NCBI RefSeq assembly: GCF_900110085.1
Contig: NZ_FOCK01000001.1
Coordinates: 558,001 to 622,000, forward strand
From: Prevotella sp. ne3005
GTDB lineage: Bacteria; Bacteroidota; Bacteroidia; Bacteroidales; Bacteroidaceae
DNA: 64,000 bases
Direction of reading: 5' to 3'
Positions 25,189 to 34,021 of the stretch are shown one piece after another (the first letter of the stretch is position 1; each line of letters starts with the position of its first letter). The notes below the pieces were generated by a model, which worked only from the letters and a program-made list of their open reading frames with translations, was not told the DNA's origin and ran no database searches. A program made the translations under genes and the position numbers.

Positions 25189-25998
25189 TTATTTAGGCAG
25201 GTTGAAAGCCAATGTCATTTCAGCTAACTGCTCGTCGTTCATACCCTCTGGCTCAAAGCCCATAGCCTTGGCATTGATATAGATCTTGGCACTCTTGGAG
25301 AGCACGTCAATCTGGTCGAAAGCATCCATCACGTCGAGACCCTTGGCAAACACACCATGCTTCTCCCACATCACCACATCATAATCCTCCAGTTCCTGGA
25401 GTGTGGCATCGGCGAGAGCCTTGCTGCCAGGCAGCTGGTAAGGAACGATGCCTAAGCCTAACGGGCAGAAAGCCTTTGTCTCAGGAATCATCGACCACAG
25501 GATCTTAGTCAGCACATCCTTGCCAAGGAACTGCTTCGAGTGGCTCATAGCCACCAGTTCGATGGGATGGGTATGTACGGTGGCCTTATAATTGCTACCT
25601 TTCTCAATCAGACTGGCATGAACCGTCAGATGGCTGGGCAGTTCACTTGTAGGCATCACGGCATTGTCGGCAATGATAACATACGAGTCACAGCCGTCAA
25701 GGATGCGGATGATAGAGCCATTATCCATGGGCCAGCGAGCCAGGTCGCGCATACGTTTCCCTGTACCCTTGCAATAGAAATAGCATCCCTTCAGGGCAGG
25801 CAGCTCAACCCCTATCTGTTTCACCTCACTGATAGCCGGCAACTGACGAATCTCATCGTCCACCAGGTCTGTCACGTTGACTGTGATATTACCACCATTA
25901 CGCTCAGCCCATCCGTTCTGCCACAGATAGCCTGCCACCTCAGCAATCTTCTCAATCTCAGCCTTCAGGGCCGGACGTCCTTCCAATACACTCTTCAT
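25189..25998 (-). CDS. rhaD: Rhamnulose-1-phosphate aldolase RhaD
   Basis: Cytoplasmic class II, zinc-dependent aldolase (269 aa) that splits L-rhamnulose-1-phosphate into dihydroxyacetone phosphate and L-lactaldehyde. Family features are WAERNGGNITVNVTD, CKGTGKRMRDLAR and LPSHLTVHASLIEKGSNYKA. The zinc-ligand HTHP motif lies near residue 143, and EKHGVFAKGLDVMDAFDQIDVLSKSAKIY carries the third His. Length and order match RhaD rather than FucA, which is shorter. The gene is on the opposite strand from the kinase-isomerase-permease operon and has its own promoter (TAACTTTG at 26031-26024). Together the four genes make a complete route from the deoxy-sugar to triose phosphate and lactaldehyde. 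Confidence 0.92.
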   Translation of the reverse strand: MKSVLEGRPALKAEIEKIAEVAGYLWQNGWAERNGGNITVNVTDLVDDEIRQLPAISEVKQIGVELPALKGCYFYCKGTGKRMRDLARWPMDNGSIIRILDGCDSYVIIADNAVMPTSELPSHLTVHASLIEKGSNYKATVHTHPIELVAMSHSKQFLGKDVLTKILWSMIPETKAFCPLGLGIVPYQLPGSKALADATLQELEDYDVVMWEKHGVFAKGLDVMDAFDQIDVLSKSAKIYINAKAMGFEPEGMNDEQLAEMTLAFNLPK

Positions 25999-26023
25999 TC
26001 TTGTCGTATTTAATAGTTGTGTG

Positions 26024-26142
26024 CAAAGTTACTCTTTTTTTCACTGACAGACCCGCAATATTTGATATTTGAGCCGTGATTTATGATTATGTATAAAAAA
26101 AGAAAAAAAGTTTGTGGATTAAGGAAAATCTTCGTATATTTG
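26024..26142. promoter_or_regulatory. Divergent promoters for rhaD and the downstream conserved gene
   Basis: TAACTTTG lies on the minus strand at 26031-26024 (rhaD). TATATTTG followed by CACC lies on the plus strand at 26135-26142, only 10 bases before the next ATG, which predicts a very short leader. Confidence 0.65.
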
Positions 26143-26152
26143 CACCTTAGAT

Positions 26153-26764
26153 ATGAACAACAACCTACAAGAAGCGAAATGGAGTGAAAACGTGATACTC
26201 GTCGATGCTGACTACGTCGATAAAGTAGCGTTTAACCTCATCGTGAACTTTGAGCGGATGATAGGCCGCAGGATTCCACAGGCAGACATTGCCAAGTGGA
26301 TTGACTGTGTGGCTCTCGACGGAGGTATCCGAGAGGGGGAGCATGAGACACTGGTCGTGCTGATCCATCGGAAAGACAAGACGAAGTTGGAGAATTTCAC
26401 CCCCAGTGACTACGGGAAAGAGTTGAACGGCAAGGCTTTCAAAGACCATCTGGGTGAATTTACCATCAGTGCCTATCCCATAGAGAGCATTGCCGGAGGG
26501 GAGGATTATTTCACAGATGCCCTGCAGTTGATTACAGGTCAGAAAGAGGTGAAACGCGTGATGGTGATTCCCGATGCAGAGAACGCCTATATATATAATA
26601 AGGTACGCGAGACACTGAATCGTCTGGATGATGACGATGATCCTAAGCGCATCACCGTCTTTGCCATGCAACCCATGCCAGGTGGCAACTTCCGACAGGA
26701 AATCCTGGGTTACTCGCTAATGGCAGCCTTAGGTATCAGAAGCGAAGAAATCAGGGAAAGGTAA
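26153..26764 (+). CDS. Conserved Bacteroidales protein of unknown function
   Basis: Soluble protein of 203 aa with no signal peptide or membrane helix. I recall this type of sequence as a Bacteroidales domain of unknown function (possibly DUF6621), but I cannot confirm the number. The N-terminal motif VILVDADYVDKVAFNLIVNFERMIGRRIP, a later LVVLIHRKD, and RVMVIPDAENAYIYNKV suggest an alternating beta/alpha fold. The conserved Asp near the first strand recalls NYN/PIN-like nucleases, although that resemblance is weak. Its promoter box ends 10 bases before the ATG. It is followed by an octamer repeat array and the CANSDH-like gene. Confidence 0.75.
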   Translation: MNNNLQEAKWSENVILVDADYVDKVAFNLIVNFERMIGRRIPQADIAKWIDCVALDGGIREGEHETLVVLIHRKDKTKLENFTPSDYGKELNGKAFKDHLGEFTISAYPIESIAGGEDYFTDALQLITGQKEVKRVMVIPDAENAYIYNKVRETLNRLDDDDDPKRITVFAMQPMPGGNFRQEILGYSLMAALGIRSEEIRER

Positions 26765-26768
26765 GAAG

Positions 26769-26822
26769 GGGAAAAGGTAAGAAGGTAAAAAAGTAAAAAG
26801 GTAAAAAAGTAAAAAGGTAAAA
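26769..26822 (+). repeat. GTAAAAAG-type octamer array
   Basis: About six imperfect copies of an 8-base unit (GTAAGAAG, GTAAAAAA and GTAAAAAG variants) fill the gap before the next gene. It is the same family as 1499-1535. Confidence 0.8.
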
Positions 26823-26834
26823 AATAGAAGAATT

Positions 26835-28070
26835 ATGGCAAAAGTATTAATGATTGGCGCCGGAGGCGTCGCAACGGTAGCAGCATTCAAGATTGCACAG
26901 AATGCTGACGTGTTTACCGACTTTATGATTGCCAGCCGCAGAAAAGCTAAGTGCGACAAGATTGTGGAGGATATCCACAAGGCTGGCTACAAGATGGACA
27001 TCAAGACCGCACAGGTGGATGCCGATGATGTGGAGCAGTTGAAGGCACTCTTCAACGACTATCAGCCAGAACTCGTGATCAACCTCGCCCTGCCCTATCA
27101 GGACCTGACAATCATGGACGCCTGTCTGGCTTGTGGCTGTAACTATCTCGACACGGCTAACTATGAGCCCAAGGACGAGGCACACTTCGAATACTCCTGG
27201 CAATGGGCCTATAAGGACCGTTTCGAGCAGGCAGGACTGACAGCCATCCTGGGTTGTGGCTTTGACCCGGGTGTCTCGGGTGTCTATACGGCCTATGCCG
27301 CCAAGCACCATTTTGATGAAATCCACTACCTCGATATCGTGGACTGTAACGCCGGTGACCATCACCATGCTTTCGCCACGAACTTCAATCCGGAAATCAA
27401 CATCCGCGAGATTACCCAGAAGGGACTCTATTATAAAGACGGCCAATGGATTGAGACAGAGCCGCTGGAGATTCACAAGCCACTCACCTACCCCAACATC
27501 GGTCCGCGTGAGAGTTATCTGCTGCACCATGAGGAGCTGGAGAGTCTGGTAAAGAACTATCCCACCATCAAGCAGGGTCGTTTCTGGATGACCTTCGGCG
27601 AACAGTATCTGAAGCACCTCGACGTGATTCAGAACATCGGTATGAGTCGTATCGATGAGATTGAGTACGAAGCACCTTTGGCTGACGGTTCTGGCACTGC
27701 CAAGGTGAAGATTGTGCCCCTACAGTTCCTGAAGGCCGTGCTGCCTAATCCTCAGGATCTGGGTGAGAACTATGAGGGCGAGACCTCTATCGGCTGTCGT
27801 ATCCGTGGTATCAAAGACGGTCAGGAGCACACGTACTATGTATACAACAACTGCAAGCATCAGGAGGCCTACAAGGAGACTGGTATGCAGGGTGTGAGCT
27901 ATACCACTGGTGTGCCTGCCATGATCGGTGCGATGATGTTTGTTAAGGGCATCTGGAAGAAGCCGGGCGTATGGAATGTAGAGGACTTCAATCCCGATCC
28001 CTTCATGGAACAACTGAACAAACAAGGTCTGCCTTGGCACGAAGTCTTCGACGGTGACCTCGAATTATAA
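26835..28070 (+). CDS. Carboxynorspermidine/carboxyspermidine dehydrogenase (saccharopine dehydrogenase family)
   Basis: Cytoplasmic NAD(P)H-dependent enzyme of 411 aa that reductively condenses aspartate semialdehyde with a diamine. This is the first step of the alternative spermidine route used by Bacteroides and Vibrio. The Rossmann motif is at the start (VLMIGAGGVATVAAFKIAQN). VINLALPYQDLTIMDACLACG, NYLDTANYEP and GCGFDPGVSGVYTAYAAKHHFDE are typical of the carboxynorspermidine synthase branch rather than lysine-pathway saccharopine dehydrogenase. It lies 27 bases before recA. The decarboxylase partner (NspC) is not in this window. The branch assignment is from memory of the family and is fairly confident. 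Confidence 0.85.
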   Translation: MAKVLMIGAGGVATVAAFKIAQNADVFTDFMIASRRKAKCDKIVEDIHKAGYKMDIKTAQVDADDVEQLKALFNDYQPELVINLALPYQDLTIMDACLACGCNYLDTANYEPKDEAHFEYSWQWAYKDRFEQAGLTAILGCGFDPGVSGVYTAYAAKHHFDEIHYLDIVDCNAGDHHHAFATNFNPEINIREITQKGLYYKDGQWIETEPLEIHKPLTYPNIGPRESYLLHHEELESLVKNYPTIKQGRFWMTFGEQYLKHLDVIQNIGMSRIDEIEYEAPLADGSGTAKVKIVPLQFLKAVLPNPQDLGENYEGETSIGCRIRGIKDGQEHTYYVYNNCKHQEAYKETGMQGVSYTTGVPAMIGAMMFVKGIWKKPGVWNVEDFNPDPFMEQLNKQGLPWHEVFDGDLEL

Positions 28071-28097
28071 TTATTAACTCTTAAATTTCTAAAAGCT

Positions 28098-29126
28098 ATG
28101 GCAAAGAAAGAAGAAAGTGCGGAGCAGTTGACTCCGCAACAGCAGAAGCTGAAGGCCTTGCAGGCTGCAATGGCCAAGATTGAGAAAGATTACGGCAAAG
28201 GCTCCATTATGCGTATGGGTGAGGAGCAGATTGAGAATGTGGAAGTCATCCCAACGGGTAGTATCGGCCTGAATGCCGCACTGGGTGTAGGCGGTTATCC
28301 TAAGGGACGTATCATAGAGATCTATGGTCCGGAGTCATCAGGTAAGACCACGTTGGCTATCCATGCCATTGCCGAGTGTCAGAAAGCCGGTGGTATCGCC
28401 GCTTTCATTGATGCAGAGCATGCCTTCGACCGTTTCTATGCAGAGAAGTTGGGTGTGGATATCGACAACCTGTATATCTCGCAGCCTGACAACGGAGAGC
28501 AGGCCTTGGAGATTGCCGACCAGCTGATCCGTTCAAGTGCCATCGACATCATCATCATCGACTCCGTGGCAGCCCTGACGCCAAAGAAAGAGATTGAGGG
28601 TGACATGGGCGATTCTGCCGTTGGTCTGCAGGCACGTCTGATGAGTCAGGCCCTGCGCAAGCTCACCTCTACCATCTCGAAGACCAATACCACCTGTATC
28701 TTCATCAACCAGTTGAGAGAGAAGATCGGTGTGATGTTCGGTAATCCAGAGACCACGACAGGTGGTAATGCCCTGAAGTTCTATGCTTCCGTCCGTCTGG
28801 ACATCCGTAAGGTGACCACCTTGAAAGACGGTGACCAGCCCATCGGTAACCAGGTACGTGTGAAGATTGTAAAGAACAAGGTGGCTCCTCCCTTCCGCAA
28901 GGCAGAGTTTGAAATCACCTTCGGTGAGGGTATCTCAAAGATTGGAGAGATTGTGGATCTCGGTGTGGAGTACGACATCATCAAGAAGAGTGGATCGTGG
29001 TTCTCTTACGGAGACTCGAAACTGGCACAAGGTCGCGACGGCACCAAGGCTCTGTTGAAGGACAACCCTGAGTTGTGCGAGGAACTGGAGGCCAAGATCA
29101 TGCAGGCCATTGCCGATAAAGGATAA
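28098..29126 (+). CDS. recA: Recombinase RecA
   Basis: DNA strand-exchange ATPase and LexA co-protease, 342 aa. Visible motifs are Walker A ([19 protein letters not shown]), the MAW-region equivalent [29 protein letters not shown], Walker B ([20 protein letters not shown]), loop L2 ([22 protein letters not shown]) and the C-terminal [16 protein letters not shown]. It is preceded closely by the CANSDH-like gene and may share its transcript. It is followed by a 16-bp perfect hairpin that starts at the stop codon. No LexA box is evident upstream. Confidence 0.98.
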   Translation: MAKKEESAEQLTPQQQKLKALQAAMAKIEKDYGKGSIMRMGEEQIENVEVIPTGSIGLNAALGVGGYPKGRIIEIYGPESSGKTTLAIHAIAECQKAGGIAAFIDAEHAFDRFYAEKLGVDIDNLYISQPDNGEQALEIADQLIRSSAIDIIIIDSVAALTPKKEIEGDMGDSAVGLQARLMSQALRKLTSTISKTNTTCIFINQLREKIGVMFGNPETTTGGNALKFYASVRLDIRKVTTLKDGDQPIGNQVRVKIVKNKVAPPFRKAEFEITFGEGISKIGEIVDLGVEYDIIKKSGSWFSYGDSKLAQGRDGTKALLKDNPELCEELEAKIMQAIADKG

Positions 29127-29161
29127 ATAAGAACCCCAGCCGTTTGGCTGGGGTTCTTATT
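29126..29161. terminator. Bidirectional terminator between recA and the convergent gene
   Basis: A perfect 16-bp stem AATAAGAACCCCAGCC / GGCTGGGGTTCTTATT with a GTTT loop overlaps the recA stop by one base and serves both convergent genes. Confidence 0.92.
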
Positions 29162-29168
29162 TTGTATT

Positions 29169-30548
29169 CTAATTTTGAATCGGGGTTGCATTCTTGCTCT
29201 TGGTTGCCGAACGCTTTTTAGTAGCCTTCTTAGCACCAGGAGCATCACCGACGGTGGTCTTCGTCACTGTGCCAGTACCATCGAAGTGTACAAACAGCAA
29301 CTTATTGTTCGAACGGTTGTAGGTCCATGTATACTGACCATTCTGCCCATAATCCACCTTGTCAGGCTCACCTGCTGCCAGCATCACCTCATCCTCAGAG
29401 AAGCCAATACCGACGTGACCAGCACGAATCATCGCACGACTACCCTCGGTAGTCTGAATCTTCTTACCAGGACCAGGAGCGAAGACATAGCCAAAGTAGT
29501 CTTCCTGATTATCAGCATTCTGCTGGTCAAGTACCACATCCGTATAGAAATAAGTTCCCAGAATCGTACTCTTCAACTTAATCGTTGCCTTCTCATCGTT
29601 CTTATGCGGATTGATAGCCTCAATCTGATATTCTGTCAGACGTGGAATAGGCTGAAGTTTCTTGGAAACCTCATTCAGCATCTTCGTGGGATACTTCGTG
29701 TGGATCACCTTACCTATATATACACGATAGTTATAGCTGTTGATGCCCATAATATCGTCAACCAACTCGAATGAATTGTTGAAGAGATATTTGGCCTCGT
29801 CCATGATGAACTCATCATCACGCATACCACTATTCGTCTTCGAGATAGCCACGTTCTGATAGAACTCATTACCATCCTTATCCTCAACGATAATCTTGAC
29901 AGGATAATGGCGCGAGCCAACACCTACTGCAGTCACCTTCACTTCCATGTCCTTGTCGACAAGCACATTCTGGAAGCCTTCGCCATCATACTCCGTGTCC
30001 ACACGATACAACTGCGTTTTGGTGTAGAGCGTCTTACCCATCAGCTTTTCACGGGCGATATCCACATCCCCCAGATAGGCCAGTGTGGGCACACCTGTCT
30101 TCTGATAACAATAATCCTCGAAAGAACCATAAGGGATCTCATAGAAATACTTCTTCCCATTGTCCTGACATTCGAAATCAATTCTCGAATGACCGTCAGT
30201 ACTCTCATGGTGGCCCTTATAGACCATAATCTTGTACTTCAGGGGCATACTACTCACCTCCTTGCCAGTAGCGGCATCGGTAAACGTTTTCACCACCAGA
30301 TCATACTTCTCCGGCATCACCATGAACTTCATACCCTCTTTCCAGTCACAAAGACTGTAATACTTGAAGTTCTGACCGATGAAATCCTTAGCATCCTCAG
30401 CTTCCTGCTGGGCTTCTGCCAACTCGTCGGCCATCTGGGTCACCGCACTCTTCTTAGCGCCACGGGTCTTCACGATATACGGATTCTCCTGAGCAGATAC
30501 TGCCAAAAAGACAAGAGCCATAAAGGCTGTACAAACCATTCTTTTCAT
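29169..30548 (-). CDS. Exported protein of unknown function with C-terminal BamE/SmpA-like segment
   Basis: Secreted protein of 459 aa with a cleavable signal peptide (MKRMVCTAFMALVFLAVSAQ, then ENPY). I do not recognise a named family for the body. Residues about 55-380 are mixed alpha/beta with many short charged strands. Near residues 385-440, RAGHVGIGFSEDEVMLAAGEPDKVDYGQNGQYTWTY looks like the short helix-helix-beta unit seen in BamE/SmpA-type domains. The last 25 residues are Lys/Ser/Thr-rich. It is monocistronic, with TATCTTTG at 30590-30583 and a shared terminator with recA. It is probably periplasmic. The function is unknown. Confidence 0.8.
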   Translation of the reverse strand: MKRMVCTAFMALVFLAVSAQENPYIVKTRGAKKSAVTQMADELAEAQQEAEDAKDFIGQNFKYYSLCDWKEGMKFMVMPEKYDLVVKTFTDAATGKEVSSMPLKYKIMVYKGHHESTDGHSRIDFECQDNGKKYFYEIPYGSFEDYCYQKTGVPTLAYLGDVDIAREKLMGKTLYTKTQLYRVDTEYDGEGFQNVLVDKDMEVKVTAVGVGSRHYPVKIIVEDKDGNEFYQNVAISKTNSGMRDDEFIMDEAKYLFNNSFELVDDIMGINSYNYRVYIGKVIHTKYPTKMLNEVSKKLQPIPRLTEYQIEAINPHKNDEKATIKLKSTILGTYFYTDVVLDQQNADNQEDYFGYVFAPGPGKKIQTTEGSRAMIRAGHVGIGFSEDEVMLAAGEPDKVDYGQNGQYTWTYNRSNNKLLFVHFDGTGTVTKTTVGDAPGAKKATKKRSATKSKNATPIQN

Positions 30549-30582
30549 AACTATCGATAGTTTTTATTTAGAATTCTGACTG

Positions 30583-30590
30583 CAAAGATA
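30583..30590 (-). promoter_or_regulatory. Promoter of the exported unknown gene
   Basis: TATCTTTG followed by CAG on the minus strand, about 35 bases before the ATG. Confidence 0.65.
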
Positions 30591-30619
30591 GCGTAAATCC
30601 ATTGAAATACCAAATTTTA

Positions 30620-30675
30620 TGTGCCAAAATGACGCGACAAGAAACATTTTTCTTCAAAAAAGACATTTTGGCACA
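30620..30675. promoter_or_regulatory. Perfect 12-bp inverted repeat upstream of dnaK
   Basis: TGTGCCAAAATG (30620-30631) and CATTTTGGCACA (30664-30675) are perfect inverted copies 32 bases apart. The right arm overlaps the -24 part of the sigma-54-type promoter, so the pair may be a regulator site or a mirrored promoter half. Confidence 0.7.
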
Positions 30676-30684
30676 TGCTTTGCT
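30668..30684 (+). promoter_or_regulatory. Sigma-54-type (-24/-12) promoter of dnaK
   Basis: TTGGCACATGCTTTGCT has GG at 30670-30671, exactly 10 bases, then GC at 30682-30683. This matches the RpoN consensus TGGCAC-N5-TTGC. No good TAnnTTTG box lies between it and the dnaK ATG at 30734. Confidence 0.65.
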
Positions 30685-30733
30685 ATCAAAATTGTGTCAA
30701 ATTGAGTATAAACTAATATAAAAAATAAGAATT

Positions 30734-32650
30734 ATGGGAAAGATTATTGGAATTGACTTAGGAACTACGAACAGCTGTGTTGCCGTATTCGAAGGTAACG
30801 AGCCTGTAGTAATTGCCAACAGTGAGGGTAAGCGTACAACACCTTCTGTCGTTGGTTTCGTTGAGAATGGTGAGCGCAAGATCGGTGATCCTGCCAAGCG
30901 TCAGGCTATCACCAACCCGAAGAACACCGTTTATTCTATCAAGCGTTTCATGGGTGAGAACTGGCAGCAGACCGAGAAGGAGATTGCTCGCGTACCTTAT
31001 TCTGTAGTGAATGAGGGTGGTTATCCCCGTGTAGACATCAATGGTCGTAAGTACACCCCGCAGGAGATTTCTGCCATGGTGCTTCAGAAGATGAAGAAGA
31101 CCGCCGAGGACTATCTCGGACAGGAGGTGACAGAGGCAGTGATCACTGTACCTGCTTACTTCTCTGACTCTCAGCGTCAGGCTACCAAGGAGGCTGGTCA
31201 GATTGCCGGTCTGGATGTGAAGCGTATCGTAAACGAGCCTACAGCCGCAGCTCTGGCTTACGGTGTGGATAAGGCCAACAAGGATATGAAGATTGCCGTG
31301 TTCGACCTGGGTGGTGGTACATTCGATATCTCTATCCTGGAGTTTGGTGGCGGTGTGTTCGAGGTGCTCTCTACCAATGGTGATACCCACCTCGGTGGTG
31401 ATGACTTCGACCAGGTGATCATCGACTGGCTCGTACAGGAGTTCAAGAACGATGAGGGTGCCGACCTGAAGGCCGATCCTATGGCTATGCAGCGTCTGAA
31501 GGAGGCTGCCGAGAAGGCTAAGATCGAGTTGTCTTCAAGCACCTCTACTGAGATTAACCTGCCTTACATCATGCCTGTAGCAGGTGTACCTAAGCACTTG
31601 GTGAAGACTCTGACACGTGCTAAGTTCGAGCAGCTGGCTCACGAGCTGATCCAGGCTTGTCTGGCTCCTTGTCAGAAGGCTATCGCTGATGCCCACCTGA
31701 CAACGGCCGATATCGACGAGGTCATCCTCGTAGGTGGTTCTAGCCGTATTCCTGCTGTGCAGACACTCGTAAAGAACTACTTCGGCAAGGAGCCTTCAAA
31801 GGGTGTGAACCCCGATGAGGTGGTGGCCGTAGGTGCTTCTATTCAGGGTGCTATCCTGAACAAGGAAGGTGGTGTAGGCGACATCGTTCTGCTCGATGTT
31901 ACTCCGCTGACACTGGGTATCGAGACCATGGGTGGTGTGATGACCAAGTTGATCGAGGCCAACACAACCATTCCTTGCAAGAAGAGTGAGACCTTCTCTA
32001 CCGCTGCTGATAATCAGACGGAGGTAACCATCCACGTGCTGCAGGGTGAGCGCCCAATGGCTGCACAGAACAAGAGTATTGGTCAGTTCAATCTGACAGG
32101 TATCGCTCCTGCCCGTCGTGGTATTCCTCAGATTGAGGTAACCTTCGACATCGATGCCAATGGTATCCTGAAGGTTTCTGCCAAGGATAAGGCTACAGGT
32201 AAGGAGCAGGCCATCCGCATCGAGGCTTCGTCTGGTCTGTCACAGGACGAGATCAACCGCATGAAGGCCGAGGCTGAGCAGAATGCTGAGAACGATAAGA
32301 AGGAGCGCGAGCGTGTTGACAAGCTGAATCAGGCTGACTCTATGATCTTCCAGACCGAGAACCAGCTGAACGAACTTGGTGACAAGATTCCCGCACAGCA
32401 CAAGCCCGCTATCGAACAGGCCCTCCAGCAGTTGAAGGATGCCCACAAGGCTGGTGATGTTGCAGCTATCGACAGTGCCATCGCAGCCCTCAATCAGGCT
32501 TGGCAGACCGCTTCTGCCCAGATGTACCAGCAGAGTGGTGCAGCAGGTCAGCCTGGTGGCGACACCTATCAGGGTGGTCAGCAGCAGGCTCAGCAGGAAG
32601 GCCCGAAGTCAGAGGACATCCAGGACGCCGACTTTGAGGAGGTGAAGTAA
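30734..32650 (+). CDS. dnaK: Chaperone DnaK (Hsp70)
   Basis: Cytoplasmic Hsp70 chaperone, 638 aa, full length. The ATPase domain starts [19 protein letters not shown] and contains [33 protein letters not shown] and [17 protein letters not shown]. The substrate domain includes [21 protein letters not shown]. The C-terminal lid ends in a Gly/Gln-rich linker and the acidic tail [12 protein letters not shown], typical of bacterial DnaK. grpE and dnaJ are not adjacent, so this is a single-gene unit. The upstream region carries a sigma-54-like promoter and a long inverted repeat rather than a CIRCE element. A hairpin terminator follows. Confidence 0.98.
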   Translation: MGKIIGIDLGTTNSCVAVFEGNEPVVIANSEGKRTTPSVVGFVENGERKIGDPAKRQAITNPKNTVYSIKRFMGENWQQTEKEIARVPYSVVNEGGYPRVDINGRKYTPQEISAMVLQKMKKTAEDYLGQEVTEAVITVPAYFSDSQRQATKEAGQIAGLDVKRIVNEPTAAALAYGVDKANKDMKIAVFDLGGGTFDISILEFGGGVFEVLSTNGDTHLGGDDFDQVIIDWLVQEFKNDEGADLKADPMAMQRLKEAAEKAKIELSSSTSTEINLPYIMPVAGVPKHLVKTLTRAKFEQLAHELIQACLAPCQKAIADAHLTTADIDEVILVGGSSRIPAVQTLVKNYFGKEPSKGVNPDEVVAVGASIQGAILNKEGGVGDIVLLDVTPLTLGIETMGGVMTKLIEANTTIPCKKSETFSTAADNQTEVTIHVLQGERPMAAQNKSIGQFNLTGIAPARRGIPQIEVTFDIDANGILKVSAKDKATGKEQAIRIEASSGLSQDEINRMKAEAEQNAENDKKERERVDKLNQADSMIFQTENQLNELGDKIPAQHKPAIEQALQQLKDAHKAGDVAAIDSAIAALNQAWQTASAQMYQQSGAAGQPGGDTYQGGQQQAQQEGPKSEDIQDADFEEVK

Positions 32651-32668
32651 GATTGTAATACATATTAG

Positions 32669-32702
32669 AAATCGTGCGGGCCAATAGTGGTCTGCACGAT
32701 TT
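32669..32702. terminator. Bidirectional terminator between dnaK and gltS
   Basis: The stem AAATCGTGCGGGCCA / TGGTCTGCACGATTT (15 bp with two G-T pairs) has a 4-base loop and A- or T-rich flanks. It lies between convergent genes. Confidence 0.88.
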
Positions 32703-32733
32703 TATTTATCTGTCTTTCCATGGGCACCTTGCC

Positions 32734-34002
32734 TTACAGGAAATTGAGGAAGAGGGTGATCATTCCTGTATTGATCAGATCGGCGAACATGGCACCAATG
32801 ATCGGAACGATGAGGAAAGGCTTGACGGTATAGCGGTATTTATAGCAGACGGCACTCATGTTGGCCATGGCATTGGGAGTGGCACCCAGACCGAAACCGC
32901 AGAGTCCTGCACACAGGACGGCTGCATCGTAATCACGCCCTAACAGGGGGAATGCCAGGAAGTATGCAAAGAGTGCCATCAGCAGTACCTGAGATGCCAG
33001 GATGACAATCAATGGAAGGGCCAGACTCTGAAGTTCCCAAAGTTTCAGGGAGATCATGGCCATACCGAGGAACAGAGACAGACAGATGTTACCTACACTG
33101 ATGATTCGCTCCATGTCAAGCAGTTTTTCTGCCTTCTCCCATTTACCTTCATCTTTGTAACTGACGAATCCGATGGTGTTACGGACAATGGCGGCTAAGA
33201 TCAAAGCACCGAAATAGGTGGGGAACGTAACACCTGTCTTTGCAAACAGCCAACTCAACAAAGTGCCGCCACCCATGACGAGGATAATGCAATAAGAAGC
33301 CTTCGCATACTGCTGGAACTCCTGTTCGTTCGTACTGATACGCTTTGTACGACCTGTGGGAGAAGCCTCATCACTCTCGATACCAGCCATGGCCGGATCA
33401 ATATCCTCATCTTGTGGCTGCATCTGTTCATGCGTCAGTTTCTTGCGGATAATCCGCTCTGCCAATGGACCGCCAATCATAGAGCCGGATATCAGGCCAA
33501 AGGTAGCTGCTGCCATACCGATCGTTCCTGCGCCCTGCAGGCCCAAGCCTTCGAGCACGCTTGCAAATCCGCCTGCGGTACCATGTCCGCCAGTCATGGA
33601 TATACTACCGGCTGCCATACCTATCAGAGGATCAACCCCCATGAGGCGGGTAATGCCCAATGGCATGATGTTCTGCATGGCAATGATAACGACCAACAGG
33701 ACCAGCATGATGATCAGCAGTTTACCACCTTGCTTGATGACTTTCAGGTCGCTTTGGAAACCAACGCTGGTAAAGAACGCCAGCATAAACACATCCTTCA
33801 ACGTGCCATCAAACGACACCTCTATATCGAACCAACCATATAGTATCAAGGTTATCAATGAGAAGATGATACCTCCGCTTACTGGCGACGGCACACAGAA
33901 TTTCTGGAGGAAAGCAACCTTTCTCGTTAAGATCATACCGACAAGGAGCGCCAAGGCACCAATGCCAGCCGTTTGTATCATGTCTAGTTCAACATTTGTC
34001 AT
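32734..34002 (-). CDS. gltS: Sodium:glutamate symporter GltS
   Basis: Inner-membrane Na+-coupled glutamate carrier (ESS family), 422 aa. It has about 10 hydrophobic segments with the family blocks PSPVSGGIIFSL, FFTSVGFQSDLKVIKQGG and SMTGGHGTAGGFASVLE (re-entrant loop). AGLCGFGLGATPNAMANM is the second re-entrant loop. A hydrophilic loop of about 50 residues follows the first half. I take the ATG at 34002 (MTNVELDMIQTAG), with a GTG two codons earlier as an alternative. The gene starts 19 bases after the stop of the upstream outer-membrane barrel gene, so the two form an operon. Confidence 0.94.
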   Translation of the reverse strand: MTNVELDMIQTAGIGALALLVGMILTRKVAFLQKFCVPSPVSGGIIFSLITLILYGWFDIEVSFDGTLKDVFMLAFFTSVGFQSDLKVIKQGGKLLIIMLVLLVVIIAMQNIMPLGITRLMGVDPLIGMAAGSISMTGGHGTAGGFASVLEGLGLQGAGTIGMAAATFGLISGSMIGGPLAERIIRKKLTHEQMQPQDEDIDPAMAGIESDEASPTGRTKRISTNEQEFQQYAKASYCIILVMGGGTLLSWLFAKTGVTFPTYFGALILAAIVRNTIGFVSYKDEGKWEKAEKLLDMERIISVGNICLSLFLGMAMISLKLWELQSLALPLIVILASQVLLMALFAYFLAFPLLGRDYDAAVLCAGLCGFGLGATPNAMANMSAVCYKYRYTVKPFLIVPIIGAMFADLINTGMITLFLNFL

Positions 34003-34021
34003 ACCCACTTTCTTTTTATCG

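Noticed and set aside
30600..30733. CIRCE (HrcA) operator upstream of dnaK
   Set aside because: The inverted repeat has different arm sequence and a 32-base spacer, not the 9-base-spaced TTAGCACTC arms.
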